Of a stretch of 64,000 nt of DNA, positions 19,608 to 27,994 are shown piece after piece. Origin of the DNA: JALEFZ01 sp038527485 (GTDB lineage: Bacteria; Bacteroidota; Bacteroidia; J057); assembly GCA_038527485.1 (NCBI GenBank), contig JBCBFT010000023.1, forward strand, positions 1 through 64,000, read 5' to 3'. The position numbers were made by a program, and so were the translations under genes. How positions within the stretch are numbered: the stretch's first letter is position 1; each line of letters begins with the position of its first letter. The notes below the pieces were generated by a model. That model was not told the origin of the DNA, did no database searches, and saw only the letters and a program-made list of their open reading frames with translations.

Positions 19608-19769
19608 TGTAAGTAAGAGTTCAGATGTTCAGACGTGATCTCATAAGGGATTTAGCCACGCTCAAAACAAGACACTAAAAATAATGATAGTAAGCATTTT
19701 TCATCCATTTTTCACATACTCACCTACTTACGGAGGTATAAGAAGTAGTATGATATATTTGTATGTGTG

Positions 19770-20747
19770 CTATTTCTCTTTTTTAATCAAAAAGTATAAG
19801 CCTACCAAAGCGGGACAAACCAAGTTGATCAAATAAAGAGAGAGTGTAGCAGCCAAAATTGTAGGAGCAGAAACTGCCCAGTATCCCATGATGGTCAAAG
19901 CTACGGCTTCCCGGATTCCCAGTTCTGCCACGGATGCAATCGGCGCCAAGGACTTGATTAGAAATACCAAGGTGACCATGTGCCAAGCAATTCCTACAGA
20001 TCCTTCGAAGCCAAAGGCGTACAAAAGCCATATATATTGCAGGGCAAAAACAGTATACCTAAGCAAAGAAAGTAAGGTAACATGCAGGAGTTGGTCCAAC
20101 GCGAGGGATTCTCCTGCAGCTCTGACAGCGCGTGTCAGCTTCCAGATTTTGGGTAAAGGAAAATGTTGTAAAGTCCACTTATGGGCAAATAAAAATGCAG
20201 CCAGACTTATCCAAGTAATCCAGACGATCATGATTAGGTAGTTCCAGGGTGCCCAGCCATTTACCTCAAAGTCTGAGAGTGTATCCTTCAGGCTGTATAA
20301 GCTCCCCAATCCTGCACCTAGTGTAATCAGCATTTGATTCAGGCGATTAATCCAGGTTGTAATTCCGCCCTTCCATCTCTGGTCTTTGGGCAAAAACATA
20401 AGCCTACCCGCATATTCTCCGACTCGGTTGGGCGTAAATATGCCCAAAGAGATACCTGCGAGGATTCCCTTTCCCAATCGAAAAATCGAGGGACGATTTT
20501 CCTTATCGCCCAATAATTCCTGCCACTTCAAGGTTTCTAGACCAAGATTGAGCGGGAGAAAAAGCACCGCAAGGGAAATAAACCCTACTTCCCGCCAAGA
20601 AATGACAGGCCATATCCATCCGCTCTGCTCTTGCAAGATATACCACCAGATATACCCGATGATCGTCAGAAAAAGGAAGCCTCTTCCCAATCCGTGGATG
20701 TATCTATTTTGCTTTAAAAGGTGATTTTTCATGTAACTATGAGCCAA
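19770..20747 (-). CDS. Flippase-like membrane protein (lysylphosphatidylglycerol synthase TM / UPF0104 family)
   Basis: This 325-residue integral membrane protein has about eight hydrophobic helices. The family signature is visible as LGKGILAGISLGIFTPNRVGEYAGRLMFL (about 87-115) and the C-terminal LIKSLAPIASVAELGIREAVAL (about 258-280). Family members such as YbhN and AglD are thought to flip or modify lipid-linked substrates. The cytosolic acyltransferase part of MprF is absent. It lies 162 bases upstream of the glycosyltransferase, which suggests a shared envelope-glycan role, but this is inference. Confidence 0.85.
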   Translation of the reverse strand: MAHSYMKNHLLKQNRYIHGLGRGFLFLTIIGYIWWYILQEQSGWIWPVISWREVGFISLAVLFLPLNLGLETLKWQELLGDKENRPSIFRLGKGILAGISLGIFTPNRVGEYAGRLMFLPKDQRWKGGITTWINRLNQMLITLGAGLGSLYSLKDTLSDFEVNGWAPWNYLIMIVWITWISLAAFLFAHKWTLQHFPLPKIWKLTRAVRAAGESLALDQLLHVTLLSLLRYTVFALQYIWLLYAFGFEGSVGIAWHMVTLVFLIKSLAPIASVAELGIREAVALTIMGYWAVSAPTILAATLSLYLINLVCPALVGLYFLIKKEK

Positions 20748-20856
20748 TAAAAGGCTTGCAAGCCATTTTTTCCTGAGCAGAAAACTACATCAAATACGCA
20801 GATTCCCCAAGTCCCGAAAAAAGATATCCTTACTTGCTGGAGGTGTGGCCTGGGGA

Positions 20857-20982
20857 CCACGCTGTGGTGGGGGCCTTACGTGTACCTGGACCATGCTGTA
20901 GCGGTGGCCCTACGTGTACCTGGGGGTTACGGGCCTTACGTGTGTGGTGGGGCCACGCTGTAGCGGTGGCCCTACGTATGGT
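20857..20982. repeat. GC-rich imperfect repeat cluster in a divergent promoter region
   Basis: Three related units of about 30-35 bases lie at roughly 20857-20890, 20891-20925 and 20953-20982. Each contains CCA(C/T)GCTGT(A/G)G followed by GGCC(C/T)TACGT. Two carry GTACCTGG at the end. The core CCACGCTGTAGCGGTGG is an imperfect palindrome that could form a bulged hairpin. The block is far more GC-rich than its surroundings and lies between the divergent flippase-like gene and ruvC. Confidence 0.75.
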
Positions 20983-21032
20983 TTGTCTGTATAAAGGTGG
21001 TGTCTTGCCTAAATTATCCTATTTTTGCTTGT

Positions 21033-21584
21033 ATGGGAGCGCGCATCATCATCGGGATAGATCCTGGCACACAAGTGACAGGCTACGGCATCATTGCTTG
21101 TAGGGGAAAGAAAATGGAATTACTGGCTTGTGGATCGATCCACCTGGGAAGACAAGAAAAATCTCACCCTGAAAAGCTGAAGCAAATCAATGCACGCGTG
21201 GGAGGACTCATTGACGAGTTTCAACCTAAGGAGATGGCGTTGGAAGCCCCATTCTATGGCAAAAATCCTCAATCTATGCTTAAGCTCGGCCGTGCCCAGG
21301 GAGTGGCAATGGCGGCGGCCCTTCAACGCAACCTTTCGGTGTTTGAGTATGCCCCCAAAAAAGTCAAGACGGCTGTGACAGGTAGTGGGTCTGCAAGTAA
21401 GGAACAAGTTGCTCACATCCTTCGTCAGTTATTGAAATTTGAGGAACACCCTAAGTATCTGGATGCCACAGATGGGCTTGCAGTAGCTGTTTGTCATTTC
21501 TTCCAAAATGTCCCGACCATCCCTGGCAAAAGCAACAAAAACTGGGCAGATTTCATCAAAAATAACCCTGGAAGGGTGAAGTGA
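21033..21584 (+). CDS. ruvC: Holliday junction resolvase RuvC
   Basis: This 183-residue endonuclease resolves four-way junctions with RuvAB. The conserved acidic residues are visible: Asp10 in IIIGIDPGTQVTGYG, Glu in MALEAPFYG (about residue 69), and the C-terminal pair in YLDATDGLAVAVCHF. The frame is open from 20997, but the Met at 21033 (MGARIIIGIDPG) gives the family's usual N-terminus. The C-terminal tail after CHFF is about 25 residues longer than the core. No ruvA or ruvB is near. Confidence 0.95.
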   Translation: MGARIIIGIDPGTQVTGYGIIACRGKKMELLACGSIHLGRQEKSHPEKLKQINARVGGLIDEFQPKEMALEAPFYGKNPQSMLKLGRAQGVAMAAALQRNLSVFEYAPKKVKTAVTGSGSASKEQVAHILRQLLKFEEHPKYLDATDGLAVAVCHFFQNVPTIPGKSNKNWADFIKNNPGRVK

Positions 21585-21633
21585 CATTTTTCATTTTTCA
21601 TTTTTCATTTTTCATTTTTCATTTTTCATTTTT
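21585..21633. repeat. 7-bp tandem repeat, 7 copies of CATTTTT
   Basis: Seven perfect CATTTTT units start at the base after the ruvC stop codon. A reverse-complementary segment, GAAAATGAAAAATG, is at 21704-21717, and a small perfect hairpin (ACTCAC/GTGAGT) is at 21647-21662. The repeats and this segment could pair across the convergent ruvC/HIT intergenic space and act as a two-way transcription end. Confidence 0.9.
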
Positions 21634-21733
21634 CAAGATGTACTTGACTCACCATTGTGAGTTTCATGAAAAATATTCCGTAACATAAACCTCTGGTCGC
21701 CTGGAAAATGAAAAATGTTATCTGAAACATGTC

Positions 21734-22135
21734 TCACCCTAAAGCCACATTTGCTCGTATGTTAGCGGCGAGCGTTTCCATTTCTTCGCTCGTGATTTCG
21801 ATGGGAGGAATATGAAAACCAAACTCCTGCATGGAATTGATGGGGAGGAGATGAATGTGCGCATGTGGGACTTCTAGTCCTAGTACCGCTGTCGCGATAC
21901 GCTTACAAGGAACTGTTTTTTCCAGTGCCCGCGCCACTTCACGTGCAAAAATCTGTAACCCGATGTATCGCCCATCGTCTAGATCGAATAGATAATCTAC
22001 TTCTGTTTTTGGAATACAAAGTGTATGTCCTTTCACGCGGGGTCTAATATCCAAAAAGGCGAGAAAATCTTCTGTCTCTGCTACTTTGTATGCTGGGATG
22101 TCACCGTTGACGATTTTGGTAAAGATGGAGGCCAT
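21734..22135 (-). CDS. HIT family nucleotide-binding protein
   Basis: This protein of about 133 residues belongs to the histidine triad family (Hint/HinT-like nucleoside phosphoramidases and AMP-lysine hydrolases). The motif HAHIHLLP shows the H-x-H-x-H triad near residue 97, and the N-terminus MASIFTKIVNGDIPAYKV is typical of the family. The frame extends 11 codons further up to 22168, but the Met at 22135 matches the usual family start. It faces ruvC convergently and follows greA on the same strand at some distance. Confidence 0.93.
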   Translation of the reverse strand: MASIFTKIVNGDIPAYKVAETEDFLAFLDIRPRVKGHTLCIPKTEVDYLFDLDDGRYIGLQIFAREVARALEKTVPCKRIATAVLGLEVPHAHIHLLPINSMQEFGFHIPPIEITSEEMETLAANIRANVALG

Positions 22136-22198
22136 AAATATGGGAGGTTTGATCGTGAATAAGGGCACGTGCCTACTGGCTATACAGCCTGTGCCTAA

Positions 22199-22226
22199 AT
22201 AAAAAAGGTCCAGTATACCTGGACCT
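22199..22226 (-). terminator. Rho-independent terminator of greA
   Basis: A perfect 8-bp stem AGGTCCAG/CTGGACCT with a 5-base loop is followed on the minus strand by six T. It lies about 30 bases after the greA stop codon and just upstream of the HIT gene. Confidence 0.88.
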
Positions 22227-22254
22227 CAAATTATATATTTTTAGGGATTTCTGT

Positions 22255-22731
22255 TTAAGCGCGTGTGATTTCTATAACCTCGAATGACAGTTTTCCTGCA
22301 GGTACTTCTATTTCTACGATATCGCCTGGTCCCTTTCCAATCAGACCTTTTCCTACGGGTGATTTAACCGAGATCTTATTTTCTCGAAGGTTTTGCTCCT
22401 CTTCGGGTACCAAGGTGTAGGTAAATTCCTTTTTCATCTTGATATTCTTCACTTTCACCTTTGAGAGAATATATACTTTGTTGGGGTCGAAATTAGAGTC
22501 ATCGATGATACGTGCAGTAGCCAATTTATTTTCCAGCTTCGAAATTTCAAGCTCTAACAGTCCTTGCGCATCTTTTGCTGCATCATATTCTGCATTTTCA
22601 CTTAAATCGCCTAATTCACGTGCTCTTTGAATCATTCCTGCGATCTCCTTGCGCTTAGGGCCCTTAAGCTCAGCTAGTTCTTTTGTGAGTCTATCATAGC
22701 CCTCCTTCGTCAAATAAGTCACGTCACTCAT
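22255..22731 (-). CDS. greA: Transcription elongation factor GreA
   Basis: This 158-residue factor stimulates transcript cleavage in backtracked RNA polymerase. The N-terminal coiled coil (about 1-75) shows YLTKEGYDRLTKELAELK and the loop-tip acidic residues in GDLSENAEYDAAKDAQ. The C-terminal FKBP-like domain contains NKISVKSPVGKGLIGKGPGDIVEIEVP. Length and motifs match GreA, not GreB. It has its own strong terminator. Confidence 0.97.
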   Translation of the reverse strand: MSDVTYLTKEGYDRLTKELAELKGPKRKEIAGMIQRARELGDLSENAEYDAAKDAQGLLELEISKLENKLATARIIDDSNFDPNKVYILSKVKVKNIKMKKEFTYTLVPEEEQNLRENKISVKSPVGKGLIGKGPGDIVEIEVPAGKLSFEVIEITRA

Positions 22732-22749
22732 ATTACCTTCTTTTTACAA

Positions 22750-22790
22750 ATGAAAAAAAAACTAACTGGACCAACCCGAAGGTCAGTCCA
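22750..22790 (-). terminator. Probable terminator after the PorV-like gene
   Basis: On the minus strand an imperfect stem (about GGACTGACC with GGTCCAGT, one bulge, TTCGGG-containing loop) is followed by a run of nine T. It lies between the PorV-like gene and greA. Confidence 0.6.
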
Positions 22791-22830
22791 ATCAGAACTA
22801 TAGAATTATTACGTCTCTGGTTATACCAGA

Positions 22831-23904
22831 TTATATTTCAGTACGGACACCCAATACAAGGGTACCTCCAAAGGGGTTGGTTGTCCGGTAACTCATATCA
22901 AGTGAAAACTTGGATGAAACAAGATTTCCTTCCAAATCTCTCCTTCCTGTTTTGAAGGGAACTTGGAAAGTTGCACCTGATGCAAAGCCAGTATAGACAT
23001 TATACCTGCCATCTACACCAATGGTTTCACCAAATATACCGTTTTCATAAAGAAAAGACCCACTTAATATTACAAAATCTTTGTATTTGTAAGAAAGTCC
23101 CAGGCCACCCTGGTTGTAATAGAATGAATTAGAGATAAATCCAGCGGTTGCTGTAATGGTATTGTTCTCGCCAAGGAAGAAGTCAAATGAACCACCCATA
23201 GACAGGGTTGCAGGTATTTCAAACTCTTCCCCTTCGAGCTGTACTGTACTTGTAAATCCATTGTTATTCTCAAGTTCTACCCTTCTCGCTAGTCCATCTC
23301 CATCAAATGCCATAGTCGGACCTACATTTCGAAGGGAGATTCCTAGCTTCAAGCGGTCTTTCTCTAACGCGCGATACTGTATCCCTGCATCTAGCGCAAA
23401 ACCAGAAGCAGCTACTTCAGGTGTAGACTCGCTAATCAGACGACCTGTGAATCCGACATAGATACGGTCTGTAAACTGACGCGCATAAGTAAGGCCGATA
23501 TTGAGATATGTGACTCGGAAGGTACCTAAGTCTCCATCGGGATTGCTCACAGTCGTACGAGTCAGGTCACCAAAATTGAAGGCGTTGATGGCTAGTCCAA
23601 GAGAACCGTTGCCACTCCCCAGTCCCTGGGAAACGCCGAAGCTATTGATAGAGATATCTGATCCGATCAACCAACGTGTATGAGAAAAGAGTAATTCTGT
23701 TCCCTCAGTCGTAGCTACACCCGCTGGATTCACAAAGGAGCTTTCGATGCCTTCTGAGCTACCAATGTTGAGCCCGTTCAAAGAAGAACTCCGAGGCACA
23801 TTATTGATCAGGAGCTCTGCCGCACCCGACTGGCCGACACGCTCAGGCTGTGCATAGACAAATCCTACACAGAGCATGAATACGATGAGTATATATTTTT
23901 TCAT
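22831..23904 (-). CDS. PorV/PorQ-like outer-membrane beta-barrel protein
   Basis: This 357-residue protein has a signal peptide (1-18, MKKYILIVFMLCVGFVYA) and a FadL-like barrel of the PorV/PorQ (UPF0164-like) group. Typical features are the early GQSGAAELLINN...GSSEGIESSFVNPAG segment (cf. the family's NPA motif) and alternating aromatic and glycine-rich beta strands to the end. PorV proteins shuttle T9SS cargo, so a role in export or attachment of the large neighbour protein is plausible but inferred. It is third in the same-strand set 31717 to 22831. Confidence 0.82.
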   Translation of the reverse strand: MKKYILIVFMLCVGFVYAQPERVGQSGAAELLINNVPRSSSLNGLNIGSSEGIESSFVNPAGVATTEGTELLFSHTRWLIGSDISINSFGVSQGLGSGNGSLGLAINAFNFGDLTRTTVSNPDGDLGTFRVTYLNIGLTYARQFTDRIYVGFTGRLISESTPEVAASGFALDAGIQYRALEKDRLKLGISLRNVGPTMAFDGDGLARRVELENNNGFTSTVQLEGEEFEIPATLSMGGSFDFFLGENNTITATAGFISNSFYYNQGGLGLSYKYKDFVILSGSFLYENGIFGETIGVDGRYNVYTGFASGATFQVPFKTGRRDLEGNLVSSKFSLDMSYRTTNPFGGTLVLGVRTEI

Positions 23905-23935
23905 AAATGATAGGCTTATTCTGTGAAAAGAAAGA

Positions 23936-23964
23936 GTAGCAGAACCTACTAGAGGTCCTGCTAC
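23936..23964 (-). terminator. Hairpin between the 1331-residue gene and the PorV-like gene
   Basis: A perfect 7-bp stem GTAGCAG/CTGCTAC encloses a loop in which a short ACC/GGT pair could also form. On the minus strand it is followed by a T-rich stretch (CTCTTTCTTTT). It may only attenuate, since the PorV-like gene starts about 30 bases further on. Confidence 0.5.
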
Positions 23965-23979
23965 CTCATCATATGTCTG

Positions 23980-26900
23980 TTAGAAATTGTCTAGGTCAAT
24001 CGGTCTCAATACAGCGAAGAGCTTAATGGTCTTTTCACCCAATTTCTGCTCCCCAATGTTGGCATCGACATGGATGATGTACATCCCACTCGCCACAGGC
24101 ACCCCACTCGTATTCTTCAGGTCCCAATCCAAGAAGGTCTGCTCATTATCCTTCGTGAACTGACGCACCATGTAGCCATTCAATGTGAAGATCGTCACGC
24201 GGCAAAGCTGTGGAAGGTTCGTGACACGCACGCGATTATCCAACTGCCCTGTCTCATACTCTGAGTAGGCGTAATAAGGATTCGGCACAACCAGTACATT
24301 ATCCAGGGCTTCTTGTGCTACTTCAAGCTCACCTGTTTTCACAGCGACATCCTGCGTATTGAAGTCAAACTCTGGCAGCGCACCGTCCACGTCATCATTG
24401 AGGAAGGGCTGGCGTACACGAAGAGAGACACGTGCATCTGTAGGAATGGTCGTTGGATCTGTAATGTCAAACCCTTCATTCACAAGAGGTATCCCTACCC
24501 AAGCGACATGCTTGTAAGCACCTACCATCGCCTTGCCAGTCGAAGGCAAGAAGACCGAGTTGGCAAATATCCCTTTCTCTGTTCCGTTTTGGAGGGAATC
24601 GGCAATCTGTGCGCAACCGTCGTAGGGCTGATTCGTCACATAGATATAGTGGCGACCTCCTACGAAGTCCAAGGTAAAGTTATCTAGGTTGAAGAAATCA
24701 GAAGTAGGATTCCATCGCATATCATTTCCGTTGTTCCGTCTGTCCCACTCACTTTCTCCAAAGAAGATGTTGACGCGCTCACCTGTATTTACATTGATGG
24801 CATATCCAGGGAACCAGCCTAGGCCGTGGTTCTCATCCGTACGGTTTCCTTGAGAGTTTCCATCTTGATCTACATTGTCTTTCCACTTGGCGGTAAGTGC
24901 CCATGCTCCCGTTCCTAAGTCATTGGTAGAAGAGTTAGCACCAGGAGATGTTTCGACTACTACACAACGCGACCACTTGGTACTGTCACCTGTAATGACA
25001 ATATCGATGTCAGGTAGCTCTGTCAAGTCGATCAGATCCGCTGGAGAAATCTGGCGGTTGTTGGTGGGATTACCCAAAGGTACCCCAGGTGAAACACCCG
25101 TACCAGCCTCAGCGTTGAAGCTTCGCGCCATGACAAATGGTCCAAACGTACCACCCAAAATATTTTGGAAGAAGCCAAACTTATCGAATACACCCAGCGC
25201 AGGGAACGTGTAGCCAGAAGCATCATTTCTGAGCCAGTTCCAGGTTCCACCAAAGGCACCGTCATTATCAGAAAGTCCTGTCAGCCATGCTTGAGATGGA
25301 TCATCAAAGGTCAATTCCCCTCCAATGATTCCCATACGTCCCCCCTCATCCAAACTGTCTCCTGCCGCCTCTACACCACGTACAGCGACTGATATTCCTC
25401 TGTCCTTAATCACACGCTCGATGCCTCCTAAGGCAGCAGGTCTTGGAGCAGATCCGTCGTTTCGTTTGACATAAGTAGAAGTAAAGATTGGATCAGATAG
25501 AGAAACGTTCTCATCATCACTTTCAAATAGCATCCACTCGGCAAATACAGAGTCTACCACAGGTGTCCCTGACTCTCCCTCTGACACAAGATCTATATCG
25601 ACTAGCGAATCCGTTGTGATCAATACTTTGTAGTACTTAGGTACAACCTTTTTAGGGTCTACGATTTTGATCTCAATGGGACTTGCGCCTGACTGATAAG
25701 CAATCGTATTGGAGCTTCCGTTTTGAAGAATCGTAGCTTCTGTTTCGGGTGTTATTCTTACAAAATTACCTCCATTACCAGAACCTTTTACTTTGGTTAC
25801 TGGAATCCCATCACCGTATGTACTGGCAATGGTTGTTCCCAATTTTTCTGTTTCTGTAGGATGTGGGACGGCAGATACTATCTGGAAGAAACGGTTACCT
25901 GGTACAAAGTTTCGTCCATCAGATGTCGTCTCATTGTAGGCATACGCAATCGCTCCGTAATAGTAGGCTGAGAAGTTTTTCAAGCGTGTATCTGAACCCG
26001 AGGCGAATAAGTCTTTCGTCAAAGCAACGGAATGGAAGATTCCTTCATCTCGTCCTTCAACCATTACCTCATCCAAGATGATCCCATCAGGGAATCCTTC
26101 GACAGTTTGTACCGTACGGTTGACGATCGTGCTCACGCCATCCGCAATGTCGCACTGCGCGACGATTCTCGCACGGTTCGGATCGTTGAGTTCGTTGGGG
26201 CCTACTGTACCATCTACCAATTGATAAATGATATATCCCTGGAACTCAAATACTGAATCTACTACTTGGTTCGCCTTCAATACAGGGTCTGCCTGACGGT
26301 AAGACTCGTTGAAATTGTTACGCACTGAGCGAAGCTCTTCAGGATAGCCCCAAGAGACCAATAGACGCTGATCGTATTCAGATACGTCTAGTTCAGGAGC
26401 ATCTGGTCCAGAGAGTAGAATAAAGTTGTTGTCAAAGAGTGCCTGCGCTACCTCATCTGCTTTGATCAATTCACATACAGAACCAAACTGATTATCGATC
26501 GCTTCATTTCTCGCCCATACAACCCCCGTTACAATTTCATTTACAGCACCTGGCTGTAGCGTAAAGGGACCTGCAGACTGGATAAATCGACGGTCAAATG
26601 GTGGGTTGTTGGCATTTGCCTCTGTCCATCCGAGGTTGGAACAAGCATCACCTGGGAACATGTAGTTTGTTGTCTCACCAGGGCTTTGGGCACCGTATCC
26701 CGATCCATCTCCACCGTTGGAGAAGTTGTCTACGATAGGTGTACCATCCTTCCAGAATCCTGAGAGATAACCATAGTAGTGCTGGGCAACTTCAGGGTTT
26801 CCAATCAAGGAAAAGTCGTTGTTATAGTATACAAACTTTGACATGATGATGGTCTCATTCGCTTCGTCGATGATTCCATCTTTGTCGTTGTCAATTCCAT

Positions 26901-27975
26901 CACCTGGGTCAGCAAGTGGCCCTTGGAAGAAGTCTATACCAATGGCGGGTGGACGACGGCCATAGCCATTGGCGGCATTGTCATCATCATCTCCATTGTA
27001 GCAGAATCCTAGCCCACGAAGGGTATCACATCCTACATAGTCATCGTCAAAGCGACCGAGGTCCGCATCTGCCCACTGCCCGATATAAGTTTCGTTTAGG
27101 GTCTGCGTAGAACGGTTAATCACTGTCTGACGGTAGAACGTCATGTCATTCACAGCGTTGGCTGTGGTAAAAGCAAATGCCAACATGTGGATCTCGACAC
27201 CAATGGGCTGACCGCCTGTCTCTGTGTGGGTATTTCCTCTATCATTCACAATCCACCAGATAGCCTGATCTCCTTGGATATCAGGATAATCTCCCATAGC
27301 GGGATCATAAAAGAGGTCCCCATCTACGTCTACAAAGGGTGCAGCATACAAGATGGTTCCATCTGGACGAAAGGCCTCCATGATGTTACCATCGAAGTCT
27401 GTATAAAGTTCTTCTACTACATTGGGATTCCCTACAGCGGGCCATCCATATACATTGGGATAATCCTGTGGATTATCAATCACCCCATCGGCAAAGTCGG
27501 CACGAAATGCATCGACTTCTGTCTTATTGATTTTGAACATCTGGTTCCACTCATCACAGTGATCCTGATCTGTAGAGGCATTGCCTCCAGACAAGCCACC
27601 CGATAGAGGGCCAGGCCAATAGTCGATTCCAGATTGACGGTAGGTTTGAGCCGCTACCCTCAACTGTCCAGTCTCATCTACTCCACCAATCCAGAGAGAA
27701 CCTGCAAACATGGAGTTTTTCCCACTTCCTTTGGGAACCTCATATCGGGGATCACCGACTAGGTCCCACCACATGTCCCCTCCATTGTGGAGCAGACAGC
27801 GAATGTTGTTGATGTCTAGCTGAGAAGAAGCACTGGGAGAAAGACAGTCACTCGAAACACGGTACGTGTTTACTTTTTTTCGTGCACCTCCTACGTTCAC
27901 CTCGGCTATACTTTGCTGGATACCTACCAGCAACAAACATGCAGTAAGATATAGCTTAATTTGGTTCATAGTCAT
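23980..27975 (-). CDS. Large exported protein with T9SS/FlgD-like C-terminal domain
   Basis: This 1331-residue protein has a signal peptide (about 1-24). A calcium-loop-like segment is rich in Asp (GDGIDNDKDGIIDEAN, about 335-350; also DVDGDLFYDP). Fibronectin/Ig-like beta regions follow, and a C-terminal module (about 1235-1331) has VVPNPYYAYSEYE, TIFTLNGYMVRQF and PVASGMYIIHV. That module resembles FlgD-type and T9SS sorting domains but ends in an acidic tail (DLDNF) instead of the usual basic one. The function is unknown. Placement 19 bases after a TonB receptor and 75 before a PorV-like gene suggests a surface complex. Confidence 0.8.
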   Translation of the reverse strand: MTMNQIKLYLTACLLLVGIQQSIAEVNVGGARKKVNTYRVSSDCLSPSASSQLDINNIRCLLHNGGDMWWDLVGDPRYEVPKGSGKNSMFAGSLWIGGVDETGQLRVAAQTYRQSGIDYWPGPLSGGLSGGNASTDQDHCDEWNQMFKINKTEVDAFRADFADGVIDNPQDYPNVYGWPAVGNPNVVEELYTDFDGNIMEAFRPDGTILYAAPFVDVDGDLFYDPAMGDYPDIQGDQAIWWIVNDRGNTHTETGGQPIGVEIHMLAFAFTTANAVNDMTFYRQTVINRSTQTLNETYIGQWADADLGRFDDDYVGCDTLRGLGFCYNGDDDDNAANGYGRRPPAIGIDFFQGPLADPGDGIDNDKDGIIDEANETIIMSKFVYYNNDFSLIGNPEVAQHYYGYLSGFWKDGTPIVDNFSNGGDGSGYGAQSPGETTNYMFPGDACSNLGWTEANANNPPFDRRFIQSAGPFTLQPGAVNEIVTGVVWARNEAIDNQFGSVCELIKADEVAQALFDNNFILLSGPDAPELDVSEYDQRLLVSWGYPEELRSVRNNFNESYRQADPVLKANQVVDSVFEFQGYIIYQLVDGTVGPNELNDPNRARIVAQCDIADGVSTIVNRTVQTVEGFPDGIILDEVMVEGRDEGIFHSVALTKDLFASGSDTRLKNFSAYYYGAIAYAYNETTSDGRNFVPGNRFFQIVSAVPHPTETEKLGTTIASTYGDGIPVTKVKGSGNGGNFVRITPETEATILQNGSSNTIAYQSGASPIEIKIVDPKKVVPKYYKVLITTDSLVDIDLVSEGESGTPVVDSVFAEWMLFESDDENVSLSDPIFTSTYVKRNDGSAPRPAALGGIERVIKDRGISVAVRGVEAAGDSLDEGGRMGIIGGELTFDDPSQAWLTGLSDNDGAFGGTWNWLRNDASGYTFPALGVFDKFGFFQNILGGTFGPFVMARSFNAEAGTGVSPGVPLGNPTNNRQISPADLIDLTELPDIDIVITGDSTKWSRCVVVETSPGANSSTNDLGTGAWALTAKWKDNVDQDGNSQGNRTDENHGLGWFPGYAINVNTGERVNIFFGESEWDRRNNGNDMRWNPTSDFFNLDNFTLDFVGGRHYIYVTNQPYDGCAQIADSLQNGTEKGIFANSVFLPSTGKAMVGAYKHVAWVGIPLVNEGFDITDPTTIPTDARVSLRVRQPFLNDDVDGALPEFDFNTQDVAVKTGELEVAQEALDNVLVVPNPYYAYSEYETGQLDNRVRVTNLPQLCRVTIFTLNGYMVRQFTKDNEQTFLDWDLKNTSGVPVASGMYIIHVDANIGEQKLGEKTIKLFAVLRPIDLDNF

Positions 27976-27994
27976 TTCTTCTTGCTTGCCTCAA

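Noticed and set aside
20857..20982. CRISPR-like array
   Set aside because: Only three imperfect units with irregular spacing and no cas genes.
20834..21103. 89-codon plus-strand frame through the GC-rich repeats
   Set aside because: It overlaps ruvC in another frame and its composition only mirrors the repeat; no protein-like pattern.
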